From: Chlamydomonas sphaeroides
Lineage: Eukaryota; Chlorophyta; Chlorophyceae; Chlamydomonadales; Chlamydomonadaceae
Length of the DNA: 64,000 nucleotides
Direction: 5' to 3'
Assembly (NCBI GenBank): GCA_001662425.1
Contig: BDDC01000337.1
Coordinates: 1,639-65,638 of the forward strand
Shown here: one piece after another, positions 33,586 to 44,490 of the stretch
Layout: the number at the start of each line of letters is the position of its first letter
Numbering within the stretch: the stretch's first letter is position 1
Program-made: the position numbers and the translations under genes
The notes under the pieces: generated by a model
Database searches by the model: none
What the model was told of the DNA's origin: nothing
The model's input: the letters and a program-made list of their open reading frames with translations, nothing else

Positions 33586-35040
33586 AGCGCATGGCTCCCG
33601 GGGGGCCGCGGTGTGCGGAACTCTGGTGCCGATACCCGCCTGACGGGCCGCCATGATGAAGGCGCTCACGACTAGCGTCGACTAGAACTATAACTATAGC
33701 AACGCAAAGCAACACAAGCATACAAGAGTCCGTATTTGATACACCGTAAGAGTAAGGCAGGTAGGCAAGGCAAGCGCTAAGAAGCGCTGGCGTGCTGTAT
33801 GGCACGGTGTATGTGGCGCGATTACGGGATTCTGTGAAAGCTACCGAGTGGCTCGCGGGGGGCACTCCCTGACATCTGCGGACAGCTTTTGTGTCTTACA
33901 GTTTTTGTGCGGTGAGGAGCGCAGGCTGGGTAGGTGGTGGCGTACGCGGTGCCCCTGGGTCAGGTGGCATACAGAGGCCGCAGCGATGGGCAGGCGCCTG
34001 GGCGGGTGTGGGAGCGCCCAGCCCTTCGGTGCGCACCATTTACGTTACAACGTGAGGGCCAGGGGGGAGGTGGTGAGGGCGACCACGGGCATTGGTTGGT
34101 CGATTCACCCCGCGAGCGCTGCGATCCAAGGCGACAGCAGCAAGCCTTACGTCCTGGACGCAGGTTCTCCGCTGCGTGCTGCATTGAAACTTGCGAGTTG
34201 CTCGCTGTTGCAGCTGAAACCGGCTGGAAACCCTGGTGCATAACGCGTCCAGTCCATGACCCACATTGAAGGCCGCAAAGCCGCGATCGCTTGACTAGCT
34301 TATGAGGTCTCCTGATCGGTGAAGCTTCCGCCCGAGACAAGACCAACGGAGTTTCATCCAGTCCGTTGCCGCGGTACTGGGGGGTTCGCCGTAGACGTTT
34401 CGGTGAGAAACCAATGCATGGAGTTACACCGAAGCCCTCTGTCGTTATATAGATGCGGTTGTGCAGCACAAACTGCTAAAATCCCTTAAGTGCTGGCGCG
34501 TTGGCTCGCCCCCGTAGGGGCGCGAGGCGTACCGGTCGGGACCTTGAACGTGGACGACGGAATAGAATGCGGTACGCGTTAGGGATCGTATCCCAGACAG
34601 CCACTGAACACAGCCCAGGCAGTACAACCTTGTGCGGAGTAGTGTCCCTTCATATCTGTCTTGCCCTCATTCTGTGCAGAGGTGTTTACGCACTGTCTGT
34701 AAACTTGAAACGGAACCCTATCTTGTCACCGTCCGCGGTGCACCGCCGCTCAGGCGCTGCTCAGGGCGGACCTGCCTCTGCCGAAGAACAGTTCGCCTGA
34801 CTCTGTGCGCACCGATGTGTCGCGGGGACGTCATCTCTTCTCCCCCTGTGTGTGGGGCGATGAAACGAGTGCGTCTTATTCTCTTGTTCTTTCATTTGAC
34901 GGGGCGCAGGCTCCCCGGGTCACGCGGCGTAATGCAGCTGCAGCGAGAGAAGAGGCAGGGACGCGAAGCTTGACGCAGCGGGTGGAGGGTTTCGCAGCAC
35001 GGTAGGGGGAGAAAGGGGCAGTGGGCGCAGGCGAAAGGTG

Positions 35041-35068
35041 TGATAAACTAGAATGAAGTCAAAAAAGG
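35041..35068 (+). repeat. Short dispersed repeat R2, copy 2
   Basis: Matches 2356 to 2383 at 25 of 28 positions in the same orientation. It lies about 690 bases upstream of R1 copy 2. Confidence 0.55.
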
Positions 35069-35724
35069 AAAATCTGTAACCTGCGAAAACGTGAATTCAT
35101 TGTGGGCATTGACAAAGTAGCCCGAACGTCGGTGGGGAGCGCAAACGCGGAAAACGTAGTCTGTTCTTGCTCATAGTGTCTGGGCCCCCCGCCATGCAGA
35201 CGATGCTGGGTTGTGCGGGAGACGTTTCGCATTCTGCGACGGTCGCGTGACATCCCACCTGCAAACAACGAGGAAGACGCCGCGGATGAGCCTAGATGAG
35301 CTCAGAGGTGTTGAAGCAGCGAGTGTGCGAAGTACAAGTATGACACGCGGGCTAGGGGGAAATAGCGGGGGGCTTCGAGCACGGTAGGGGGTGCGTGAGG
35401 GAGCTACGCACTTACCTGCTTGTGTCCGCGCCAGCGTTGGCAGGGCTGAGGAGAGTGCCCCGGCAGGCACGGCGCCAGGCAAGGGGGCCTCCCTGGCCCC
35501 AGGGGCGCCAGCCGTGCCAGATCCCCAGAGCGTGGGCCGAGCACAGCCCCATCCGGAATGGATAAGAGGCGTAGCCCCTCACCCCGTCCCTCGTCTATGG
35601 CTTCCGGTCGCGCCCCCAGATCAGGGTATTTTGTGGAATAAGAATGAATGGGGATACACCTGACTCACCGATCAGGGTTGTTGACGTGGGCGCCCTACCA
35701 CCCTAATGAGTAATGACTCTGGCC

Positions 35725-35995
35725 ATGCGTACTGCCGGATTTCGTCGGGGACGCGACCCCTGGTCCCTTCACCAAACAGATGGCTGGCACCCCACCCACC
35801 AGCCTCGCGCTGCATGAAGCCTATGGCCGCTATCGCAACAGCTACCGCAACAGCTGCCGCCCTGCCTGGCCCTGCGAGCCTGACTTCCACGCTGGTGAAT
35901 TATTGAAAGCCAGGCACGGCCAGGAGGCATGGCCCGCCCTCGCTGCCAAATCAGCCCCCAACGCCGCTACGCTTCCGCTTGGCGCCGCCAACCAA
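35725..35995 (+). repeat. Dispersed repeat R1, copy 2
   Basis: Matches the minus strand of 1755 to 2032 in ordered blocks. This copy carries an extra short insertion around GAATTATTGAAAGCCAG and a duplicated CGCAACAGC unit, so the two copies have diverged by indels as well as substitutions. Confidence 0.7.
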
Positions 35996-36546
35996 CTGCG
36001 TTTGGTGCAAGCCCCAACGCGCCACGCCGGGGTCGTCTTAGGGAGCGACGGGAGCCCGCCCAAGGCCCAACGCAACGCCCTCGGGCGAGAAAGCTACTCC
36101 CGCTACTTGTGGCAGCACTGCCGCCACACCGCGGAAGTTCCTAGCATCCGAGGGTTGCCTCTTGCACCGCCTGTTACGTATGGTAGCAAAACCTGACCGC
36201 TGAGCTCGCGCATTGGTTCTGCAATGAGCCTTTAGATGAGCGGATTGATCCAAGTACGTAACATGGCAAGGTGCATGCGGTGATGAATCTGAGAAGCAAG
36301 CCCGGAATGGTAGCACTCGGCGGCTCGACGCCCTGACCGGAGGTGGTGGCCCGGCTTGACCATGACGTGGGGAGGGGCTCACCCCACTGCCCTGAGGAGG
36401 GGTTCGGACTCGTGTGAGGACGTTCGCGGGACTCTCACTCCAGGAGAGAGGAATGTGGTTACCAGGGGAGACCCCTGGTGTAACAGGCGCAAGCCTGCCA
36501 CGTGGAACGCGCGTAGCGCCCACCTGAAGAGAGCCAGCCGGCGAGC

Positions 36547-36943
36547 NNNNNNNNNNNNNNNNNNNNNNNNNNNNNNNNNNNNNNNNNNNNNNNNNNNNNN
36601 NNNNNNNNNNNNNNNNNNNNNNNNNNNNNNNNNNNNNNNNNNNNNNNNNNNNNNNNNNNNNNNNNNNNNNNNNNNNNNNNNNNNNNNNNNNNNNNNNNNN
36701 NNNNNNNNNNNNNNNNNNNNNNNNNNNNNNNNNNNNNNNNNNNNNNNNNNNNNNNNNNNNNNNNNNNNNNNNNNNNNNNNNNNNNNNNNNNNNNNNNNNN
36801 NNNNNNNNNNNNNNNNNNNNNNNNNNNNNNNNNNNNNNNNNNNNNNNNNNNNNNNNNNNNNNNNNNNNNNNNNNNNNNNNNNNNNNNNNNNNNNNNNNNN
36901 NNNNNNNNNNNNNNNNNNNNNNNNNNNNNNNNNNNNNNNNNNN
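36547..36943. other. Assembly gap (397 N)
   Basis: An uninterrupted run of N. Its position in the repeat-bearing region suggests that repetitive or hard-to-sequence DNA lies here. The true length may differ from the number of Ns. Confidence 0.99.
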
Positions 36944-38257
36944 TTTGAAGCCGGGACTGCAGTAGTGTATTGTGTTCTACCGCAGCTTGGCCGACCCACG
37001 CCACCAAGTATGGATATGATGTACGGCAGGCACGTACCCTGCCCCCTTGGCTCCCGAGGGTCGGTGTGGCTCCGCCACACCTGGTGATTACACTACTGGT
37101 TCGCGTTAGTTGGGCCAATCGACATACTCCCGCCAGCTCGGTCCTGGCAGGCTACGATCGCGCCCTCCGGCCGAGCCGCCAGCGCGTTGCCGCCCTTGGC
37201 GGATGAGTCGTGCGGTGCGTTGGGCCATGATCGGGGCCATCCGCGTCGGCAGCTGGGGGCAGGATGCCAAAACACTAACTTGCGAAGGCAGCACGGAATC
37301 CGGCACCAGAGTGCCGAGACCAACGGCCCCTTGAGTACTGTGTTACTCATGTATCACCGCCTTTCGGCATCCTGGCAGGGGCGATCCATGGCTGCGGGTT
37401 CTGCCCGGCTCCGACAGGCTCCGACACGCAAGACGCCAACCTCCATGCAACCTCCCTGAGCTCCGCCCTTCACCCAGTGCCTCTGCTATCGGTTCCGCTG
37501 TATCATACGTTGTGACTCTCGCAATCCGTGTTCTTGGATGCCCCGTTAAGGTCCGTTACGCCCCGTCGGACAGGTTCGCCATCGGCTGCGCGCGAGCATT
37601 TGCAGACACCGTGCCAGCTGCTACCACAGGTGATCGCTGCAAACCCATTTGCTCGAATGCAGCAAGCCCTTCAACGTGGCAAGGAGTGGATCCTTTAAGC
37701 TTATTTCTCGGACGACAAGATGCCCGATGTGGAACTCTGCATGCCGCCTCTCTGTATCAAGCGATCGTGGTTTGGGGCCGTTTGGTGGAAGCCGCAGGCT
37801 TGAACCTTTATGGATCAGGGCCCCAGGCCTTATTTAGCTGTAACCCTGCGTAACTCAAGTTTCGACCACATTCGCACGCATATGTCAGGAAAACTGGGAT
37901 GTGCCGAGTCCTCCACAAGCCTGGCTCTGAATGGCCCAGCCTCGATGCTGCGCGTGCAGGGCGCGTGTCGTACGTTCACCACCCAAGGCCGTGGCACCTC
38001 GCCCACACTTGGTGTTTTGCACGATGGGCCCAGCGGGGCCGGGCGCTTCCAAAACCGCCCATGCTCGTCGTACATCCTCTATACACTTGCATAATGACGT
38101 GGCCGCCTCTTGCCTCACAGGCACCTGCTCAAGGACGCCGCGCACGCTGCCACGTACCATCTCAGGTGCCCCCCCAGGTCCTGCCCCCTTCGCGTCACGC
38201 TACCAACCATCTGTGCCGGCGCGCGGCCGCCTGCTGCGATCCAAAGCACCGCCCCGC

Positions 38258-38298
38258 CCCGCCCACCGCTGCGCGCCACACCCAACCCCGGCCCTGGC
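38258..38298 (+). repeat. Dispersed repeat R3, copy 2
   Basis: Matches the reverse complement of 33545 to 33585 at 40 of 41 positions. It lies just downstream of the WDR43 stop codon, within the presumed 3' UTR or 3' flank. Confidence 0.75.
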
Positions 38299-38499
38299 AG
38301 GAGGCGGCCCGCAACTCATACCCATACCCGCCACGTCGACGCACGTCCACGCACCGCGCCGCCCGCATACACCCTCCTCGTCTGTGAGCCCCAGCACCCC
38401 ACACGCCACACCCTCGGCCACAACCCATCGCCCCCAGCTGCCTGCAACCCCGTCCCCTCACACACGCACACACACCAGCCCCGGCTGCGTCGCCGCAGC

Positions 38500-41400
38500 C
38501 TAGTCGCTCAACAGGTCGTCAATGTCGTCGTCATCGTCGTCGTCGTCGCCGCCCGGCCCGTCGGCAAGCATGGCGTCAAACTCGTTCTCCTCGCCCTCGC
38601 CCTCCTCGCCCTCGTCGTCCTCGTCAGAGTCCAGCCCCAGGCCGCCCTCGCTGCCGTCGTCGTCCGACACGTCGCCGGGCGCAAATGCGTCCTCCGCCGC
38701 GGGCTCCTCCAGGTCGTCCTCAAACACCACCTGCGGGCGCGGCCGTACGGCAGTACAACGGTACGACAGTCAACGGACGGCTACGGCGGTACGGGGATAC
38801 CGGCGCGCTGGCCTGCACCGTGGCCCTACCTGGGTCGCCGCACCGGGGCCCGCACGCCGCCCGCACGCGGCATGTCGCCCCGGGTCCTCAGCTCGCCCTC
38901 CCCCGAGTCCCCACCGCCCAAGCGCTGCACCCGCATCATCGCGCCCCACACTCTGCTCCCACTGCTCCCACCAGCGCACACCAGCGCACACCAGCGCACA
39001 CCGCCGCCCCGCCCCGCCCCGCCCCCCTTGCCCCCAGCGCGGCGCACCTCGGGCTCGGGCCGCTGCTGCTCCCCGCCCGCGCGCTCCTTTTGGCACGAGT
39101 GGTGCAGCACCAGCCCCAGCCGCCCGTGCAGCCGCAGCAGCGAGTCCTGCAGCCGCACGCGCGCCTCGATGGCCTGGGGCGGGGGTGCGCGGGGGCGGGT
39201 GTGGTCACCGGTGGCGAGGGCGGGCGTCGCGGTGGGGGCGGCGAGGGCGAAGGGAGCTGCAGCCAGCGTGCGCGGCGGTAGCCCTGCCGGAAGGGCGCTG
39301 GCGCACATCCCTTGCGAACCCCGCGCGGCGCCGCCCTGTCAAGCCCGCACGCAGCTTAGGCATGCCGTGTGATCGCGGGCTGCGCTCGACACCGCCTTGC
39401 CGCGCTCATGCACGCGCACCCCGCCTGCCCGCCTGCCCGCGCCCTCCTGCTGCCCGCCCCACAGCCGCGCCTTCCTGCTGCCCGCCCGCACCTGGAACAG
39501 GCTGGTGAGCGCGGGCTGCACCCCGGGCGCCGCCATGAGGTAGGCGGTGTGGTGGTGCAGCACCGCCCGGATCCAGGGCGTCAGCTGCCCCGCGCGGTTG
39601 GGCTTGGACACCAGCCGGTCCACGGCAGCCTGCGGGGGACAGAGGGCCAGGGGGCAGGGAGGAGGAGGGGAGGGGAGGCGGCAGGTAGGACGCGCGAGTC
39701 GCAGCGGCCCCGGGGGCCTGGGCCGGTTTGTACGGGCAGGCGCGCATGCGTCGTTGCAGCCCAGCCTCAGGCCGGGAAGGGCCGTCTCCGGGAGACGCCG
39801 CCGTCGAGAGCCGCGCTGTAAACGTCGCCTGTTACTAGCGCGCCACGGCGCGGCCATGGCGCCGCCCTGCCCCCGGCCCTCGGCGCCCCCTTCCTGCCCA
39901 CCTTGAGGAACAGCGCCGCGTCGAGCGGGCTGATGCGTGCCACCGTGTTGGTGATGACCGCGTTGCTGGTGCTGCCTAGGCAGCGCTCCAGCAGCGCGGT
40001 GTCGTTGCTGCGGGGAGGGGCGGGGGGAGGGGGAGGGCAGGAACAGGAGTGGCGGCGTCAGACCGGGGGTACGCGCAGCTCTGACCGCTGCAATCCTCGC
40101 GCCGCATCCCCAGCCTGATGTGACTCCGCGACCCCATGCGCACAGGCTCACACCGGTACGCTACCCTAACGCCCATCGGCTCCCCGGGCCCTGGCCCTAC
40201 CCCGCAGCCGCCCCTGACCTATGCCTTCAGCCCCTCACGTGGCTCGGCCCCTTGCTCCTGACCCGCCGCCCTCCCCTCCCCTCCCGTCCCCTCTTTTACC
40301 GCACCTGCGTATCGCTTGTGTGAGCAGAACCGCGAGCGAGTCCGCCTTGCCCGAGCCACCCGGCAGCGCGCCCGCGCTGGGCCCCGCCTCCTCCTCGCCC
40401 GCTCCCCGCTGCGCCTCGCCCAGCGCCCTCGCCTCCAGCGCCGCCACGCGCTCTCCCAGCGGCGCCTCGCCCTCGGGCAGGTCCGGCACCTCCTCCTCCG
40501 CCGCCGCACCCGACGGCGCCGCCGCCAGCGGGTCGTCGCCCTCAGCGCCGCGCTTGCGGCCCGAGCCGCCGGCCGCCGCCGCGGCCTCGGCGGCGGCGCG
40601 CGACACCACGGGCTTGCCGATGTTGTCGGTGCCGAGCACCGTTACACCAGAGCCCGAGACGGGCGCGTTGCGCGGCTTGGGCGCTATGGACTTGTCCGGC
40701 CCGGCGGCGGCGGAGCTGGGCATGAGGACGCCGCCGGTGGGCGGCAGGGAGACGATGAGGTCCGAGGGCGGCTCGCGGGGCACGGGCAGCGTCTCGAAGG
40801 TGGGCTTGGCGGAGGAGCCGCGGGCCACCAGCAGGGAGGAGCCTGCGGGCGGGGCGGCGGAGGGGCGGTGGTGAGGGGCGGGCGTGGTGGCGTGTCCCGG
40901 CGGAGGCATGGCACGGCTCCGGGCGCGGTGCGGAGTCACGAGCGCCGTCCGGAGGTGCTAGCTTGCGATGGCCATGCGTTGGGCGTTTGTCGGGCTACGC
41001 CGCAGTTGATCCGCGAGCGGTACTGCCGCGGCAGGCGTGATGTTTTTGCGGCAGGGGCAGGCGTTCGGTGCACGCCTGAGACGGCGTCCGCGCCGGCTGC
41101 CGCCCCCGTCCGCGTCTCTATCGCGCCGGGTTACGTCCTTCCGGATGGTGGTCGCACCCAGAAGGGAAAAGAGACAGCGCTTGGGAGGTGATGAGAAGGG
41201 CATGTGCACAGCATCGGTTGGCGGGTATGCAAGGACCATCGAGCTTGTATTTTAGCGGCGGGGGCAGGCGTTCGATGCGCGCCTGGCCGGCGTCCGCACC
41301 GGCTGCCGCCCCCGTCCGCGTCTCTATGGCGCCGGGTTACGTCCTTCCAAATGGTGGTTGCATCCAGAAGGGAAAAGAGACAGCGCTTGGAAGGTGCTGG

Positions 41401-43793
41401 GGACAACTGATGCTTGGCACGAGGCAATGAATCCTACACATGAGCGTTTGAATAGAGCTTTAGCGGCAGGGGCAGGCGTTCGGTGCGAGCCTGAGATGGC
41501 GTCCGCGCCGGCTGCCGCCCCCGTCCGCGTCTCTATGGCGCCGGGTTACGTCCTTCCGGATGGTGGTCGCACCCAGAAGGGAAAAGAGACAGCGCTTGGG
41601 AGGTGCTGGGGACAACTGATGCTGGGCAGCGCAGACCCAGACGCGACCCACTCCAGGGCAAAGGCCAGAGCCCCCAGCCCCGGGACAAGGAGCCCCAGCC
41701 CCGGCACCCGCCCTCGCTCCGCGCTGCACGCACCCGTAGAGCCGGGCTGGAAGCGGACGCCCAGGACGACCTCATCTCGCCCCGCATGGGCACTGCGGCG
41801 CAGAGAAACAGGGGCAGGGGCGTCAGGAAACGCCTGCGCGCGCGTGCGGCTCTCCCTGGCCTACAATGCCACTTGCCCTGCTCCCCGCGTCCACTCCGAC
41901 AGCCCTGCCCGCCGGCGCTCCCCGCCCCCAAGCTCCCGCCACCCGCCCCGCTCACCCCTTGGCTGCGCCCTCGCCGACCCGCAACCGCATCACAAGCTGC
42001 GCCGCCAGCCCCACCCGGCCGTCGCCGTCGGCGCCCTCGTCGGTGCGCCGGGTGCTGTCGCGGTGCACCACCCACACGTACGCCTCGCCGCCCTCAGACA
42101 GCGCCGCCAGCGTGAACGACTCGCCCTCCTGCGGCCGGCCGCACGGGCGGGCGGAGGCACCGGTGCGGTGGGCGCCCACGCGAGCAGGGGTGCACCAGCT
42201 GCCCGCTGCTCGGCCCCCACATCGCCCAACGGCACTCGGCCCAACGGCACCCGCTGCCAACACATGAGACGGCAGCGTGCTAGGCATGGCGCCGATCGCA
42301 GCGTGGTAGCGGCGGCGCCACCGCACGTCGTCACGCACGCCATGTCCGGGGCTGCGGTGGCGGCAGCATCACCCAGCCCCGGGTTGGGTGCTAGCGGCTG
42401 CGGCCCGATCCCGTTGGCCGACATTGCCGGCGCTGCCGCCTCCAAGCTAGGCAGGCACGCACCTCGATGCACGCCGCGTCCAGCGCCACTGCGGGCTCCT
42501 CCAGCCCCAGGCTGCTCAGCGCGGGGTGCTGCTTTTTGGACTTCTTGGCGGGCGGCACCTCCCACACGGCCACGTGGCGCTCGCCCGAGGCCGCCGACAC
42601 GGCGTGCGGCTGGCCGGGCACGAAGGCCACCGCGCGCACTGGGGTCTGGAGCGGGAGGGGTGGCGAGGAGAGATGGGGGCAGAGGGGGTTGGGCAGGGAG
42701 ATGGAGGGGCACGGGGGTGGCCTCGGGGCGTGCGGACGGCAGCCGTGGCGAGGGTCGCGGACGGGGCCAGCTTGCGGAGGGCGGCGGCCCGGCACAGTGC
42801 GGCGGCACAGCGGGGCGGCGCGGAGGTTTTGGAGGTCTGTGGGAGGGTCCTGTGAGTTCCGTGCTGCGGTGCGGCTGCGTACCGGGTGCCCGGTGTACTT
42901 TGCGGCCCGCTCCTGCTGCTCCACGTCCCAGAGCTGCATGCTGGAGCCACCACCAAATACGTGCTTGCCGTCTGCGGGGAGGGCGGTGGGGCCGGGGGTT
43001 TGCGGCGGCAGCGTGCGGCGTGCGGTCGGGGAAGGGTTGCGAGGAGCGCCGTGGGTTGCGTTGCGGCGGTGACCCGGGGCGCACCTGCCGCGACGGCGAT
43101 GCCGGTGATGGGGTACTTGCTCGCCTCGAAGCGGTTCTTCACTGAGCCGTCCTCCACCGCGAGCGACACCAGCGAACAGTTCGCGCCGGTGGCCAGGAGC
43201 ATGCCCTGGGCGCTGTTGAACGCCAGAGCCTTGACGCCCCTGTGAGGAGCCGCCGGGCATCGAAGGGTTGATGGTTCGCGGACCCGATACAGCCGCCAGT
43301 CGCCCGTGCCTACCCTTGAACAGCGTCAACGGAGCGCCATTTGAGCTCGCCGAGCTGCACATCGTACAGCTTCACGTCGCCGGCGGCTGTGCCGACGGCC
43401 AACCCGCGAGCGACGCCGGCCTGCTTCTTCTTCGCCTTCTCCTGCGCATGTGAACAATGCTACATCAGCATTTGTCTCTAACGTGAAACGCAGCTGGTCG
43501 GCGCACCTTTCCGATAACCCAAGCAAGGCATGTGTGCGCCTCCACTAGGTGCCCGTTGGCGACAGGGCCTCCATTGGCCTTCGCATCAGACGGGCCACCT
43601 AGAGCCACCAGCAGCCGCCCCGAGCCTGGAAGGAGAGGCGTCACGTAAGATGCAGCCGAAATCCGGTTGGAACAGCTGCTTTCGCACCGGTATCAAACAC
43701 GCGTAAGCGGCCATCGGGTCCCCCTACAACAAACTGGTCTCCAGAGGGCGAGAAGCTGCATAACAAGCCGTCCAGCACACCGCCGGGAAGCAT
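38500..43793 (-). CDS. WDR43: WD40/Utp12-domain protein WDR43 (UTP5), SSU processome
   Basis: Thirteen exons, 5' to 3': 43688..43793, 43507..43625, 43314..43441, 43085..43239, 42883..42971, 42463..42645, 41956..42128, 41734..41792, 40305..40842, 39902..40007, 39492..39629, 39048..39173 and 38500..38730, predicting 716 aa (animal WDR43 is about 680). The N-terminal propeller has SFSPSGDQFVVGGPDGRLRV, CLAWV, VGTAAGDVKLYDVQLGELKW, a GVKALAFNSAQGMLLATG strand and AAKYTGHP. A charged linker follows. The Utp12 domain, about 500-640, has LAVLLTQAIRSNDTALLERCL, PWIRAVLHHHTAYLMAAPG and LQDSLLRLHGRLGLVL. The C-terminus is a strongly acidic Asp/Glu tail. The protein acts in the nucleolar t-UTP complex, coupling rRNA transcription with early 18S processing. 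The small eighth exon was needed to restore phase and fits the family. It shares an upstream region with the divergent phosphotransferase gene. Confidence 0.93.
38968..39003. repeat. Ten-base tandem repeat in WDR43 last intron
   Basis: Three to four copies of CACCAGCGCA, followed by GCCCC-rich simple sequence, in the intron before the last WDR43 exon. Confidence 0.7.
41049..41627. repeat. Triplicated unit of about 207 bases inside WDR43 intron 8
   Basis: Three direct copies have conserved cores at 41049..41190, 41256..41416 and 41464..41627, spaced 207 and 208 bases. Each core begins CGGCRGGGGCAGGCGTTCG, contains CGTCTCTAT, GCCGGGTTACGTCCTTCC and AAGGGAAAAGAGACAGCGCT, and differs from the others by a few substitutions. 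Copies 2 and 3 share an additional about 25 bases on the right (GCTGGGGACAACTGATGC). All three lie in the 891-base intron between WDR43 exons 8 and 9. The units stay open on both strands, but no protein is recognised. Confidence 0.9.
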
Positions 43794-44490
43794 TGTTTTT
43801 TGTTCGGCGGCGGCTTACTTAGCAGTGATGCTAGTGGTCATATCAGCAACGCGGAGATGCCAAGCGTAGTGAGCCACTGTTCACGCTCTGTCGCCAAAGT
43901 CCAGCCGACACGGTTGGCTGCTTCCCCGCCCTGGTCCCCGGCTGCCCCGCTGCCGCCCCCGCCACTCCCGTCCCCCGCCGCCTCGCCGGCTGCGTTACCC
44001 TACAGACGCTTGTGATATCATCACAATTCCGACCACATATTATTCTTGCCCATTACCAGTAGCTGACTTGCCGCATGCTCAGGCGCAGTAACCAGCGGTG
44101 GCGTTTTGCGAAAAGGCGTTGGTGTACCCAGCGCGTCGCGTGGACACGGTGGCGCGAGACTGTGACAATCAAGCGCCGGATGGGTACCGATGGGTGCCAA
44201 AAGGAATCGCAGACGACCGGCTGCCCGCACCTGAACAGGGGGGCGGCGGGCGAGTAGGCGTGCGGGGAGACGCGTGTCAGGGCATGTCCGGCATCGCCGT
44301 GGCACAATCGCACTTGCACAGACCTGTCATATCAGAGCTGCTCGTATCAAGTTCCTCGCAGCTCGGCAAATTTCGAAAAGCCCAAGTTTGTCGGCCAGCT
44401 GCGCCAGCTGGGCAGCGGTGATCACACAGTGCACTTCAACTGGCTCGTGTGACTTAGGCTAAGGCAACCTGTGCATAGGTTTTCGTTGAG
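43794..44490. promoter_or_regulatory. Bidirectional promoter region, WDR43 / phosphotransferase
   Basis: The start codons of WDR43 (minus) and the phosphotransferase (plus) face away from each other across about 700 bases, which must hold both promoters and 5' UTRs. No TATA box or recognised element is visible. The call is positional. Confidence 0.45.

Larger units (their letters stand above)
30080..38499. other. Gene-poor, repeat-bearing region with an assembly gap
   Basis: About 8.4 kb without an exon chain I can support. It is visibly less GC-rich in places than the flanking genes (for example 33.68 to 33.78 kb) and open frames are short. It holds a 15-base minisatellite followed by a CAG run near 31.7 to 31.85 kb, a TATTTAAG box at 31507 to 31514, repeat copies R1, R2 and R3, and an N gap at 36547 to 36943. 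Parts are likely degraded mobile elements, but no reverse transcriptase, transposase, LTR or tRNA gene could be recognised by eye. The right end would contain the 3' UTR of WDR43. Confidence 0.55.

Noticed and set aside
41049..41627. CRISPR array interpretation of the three repeats
   Set aside because: The units are about 207 bases with 47 to 65 base gaps, only three copies, and sit inside a eukaryotic intron.
41358..43145. 595-residue plus-strand open frame over WDR43
   Set aside because: It is the antisense shadow of WDR43 exons plus the triplicated intron unit, and has no recognisable similarity.
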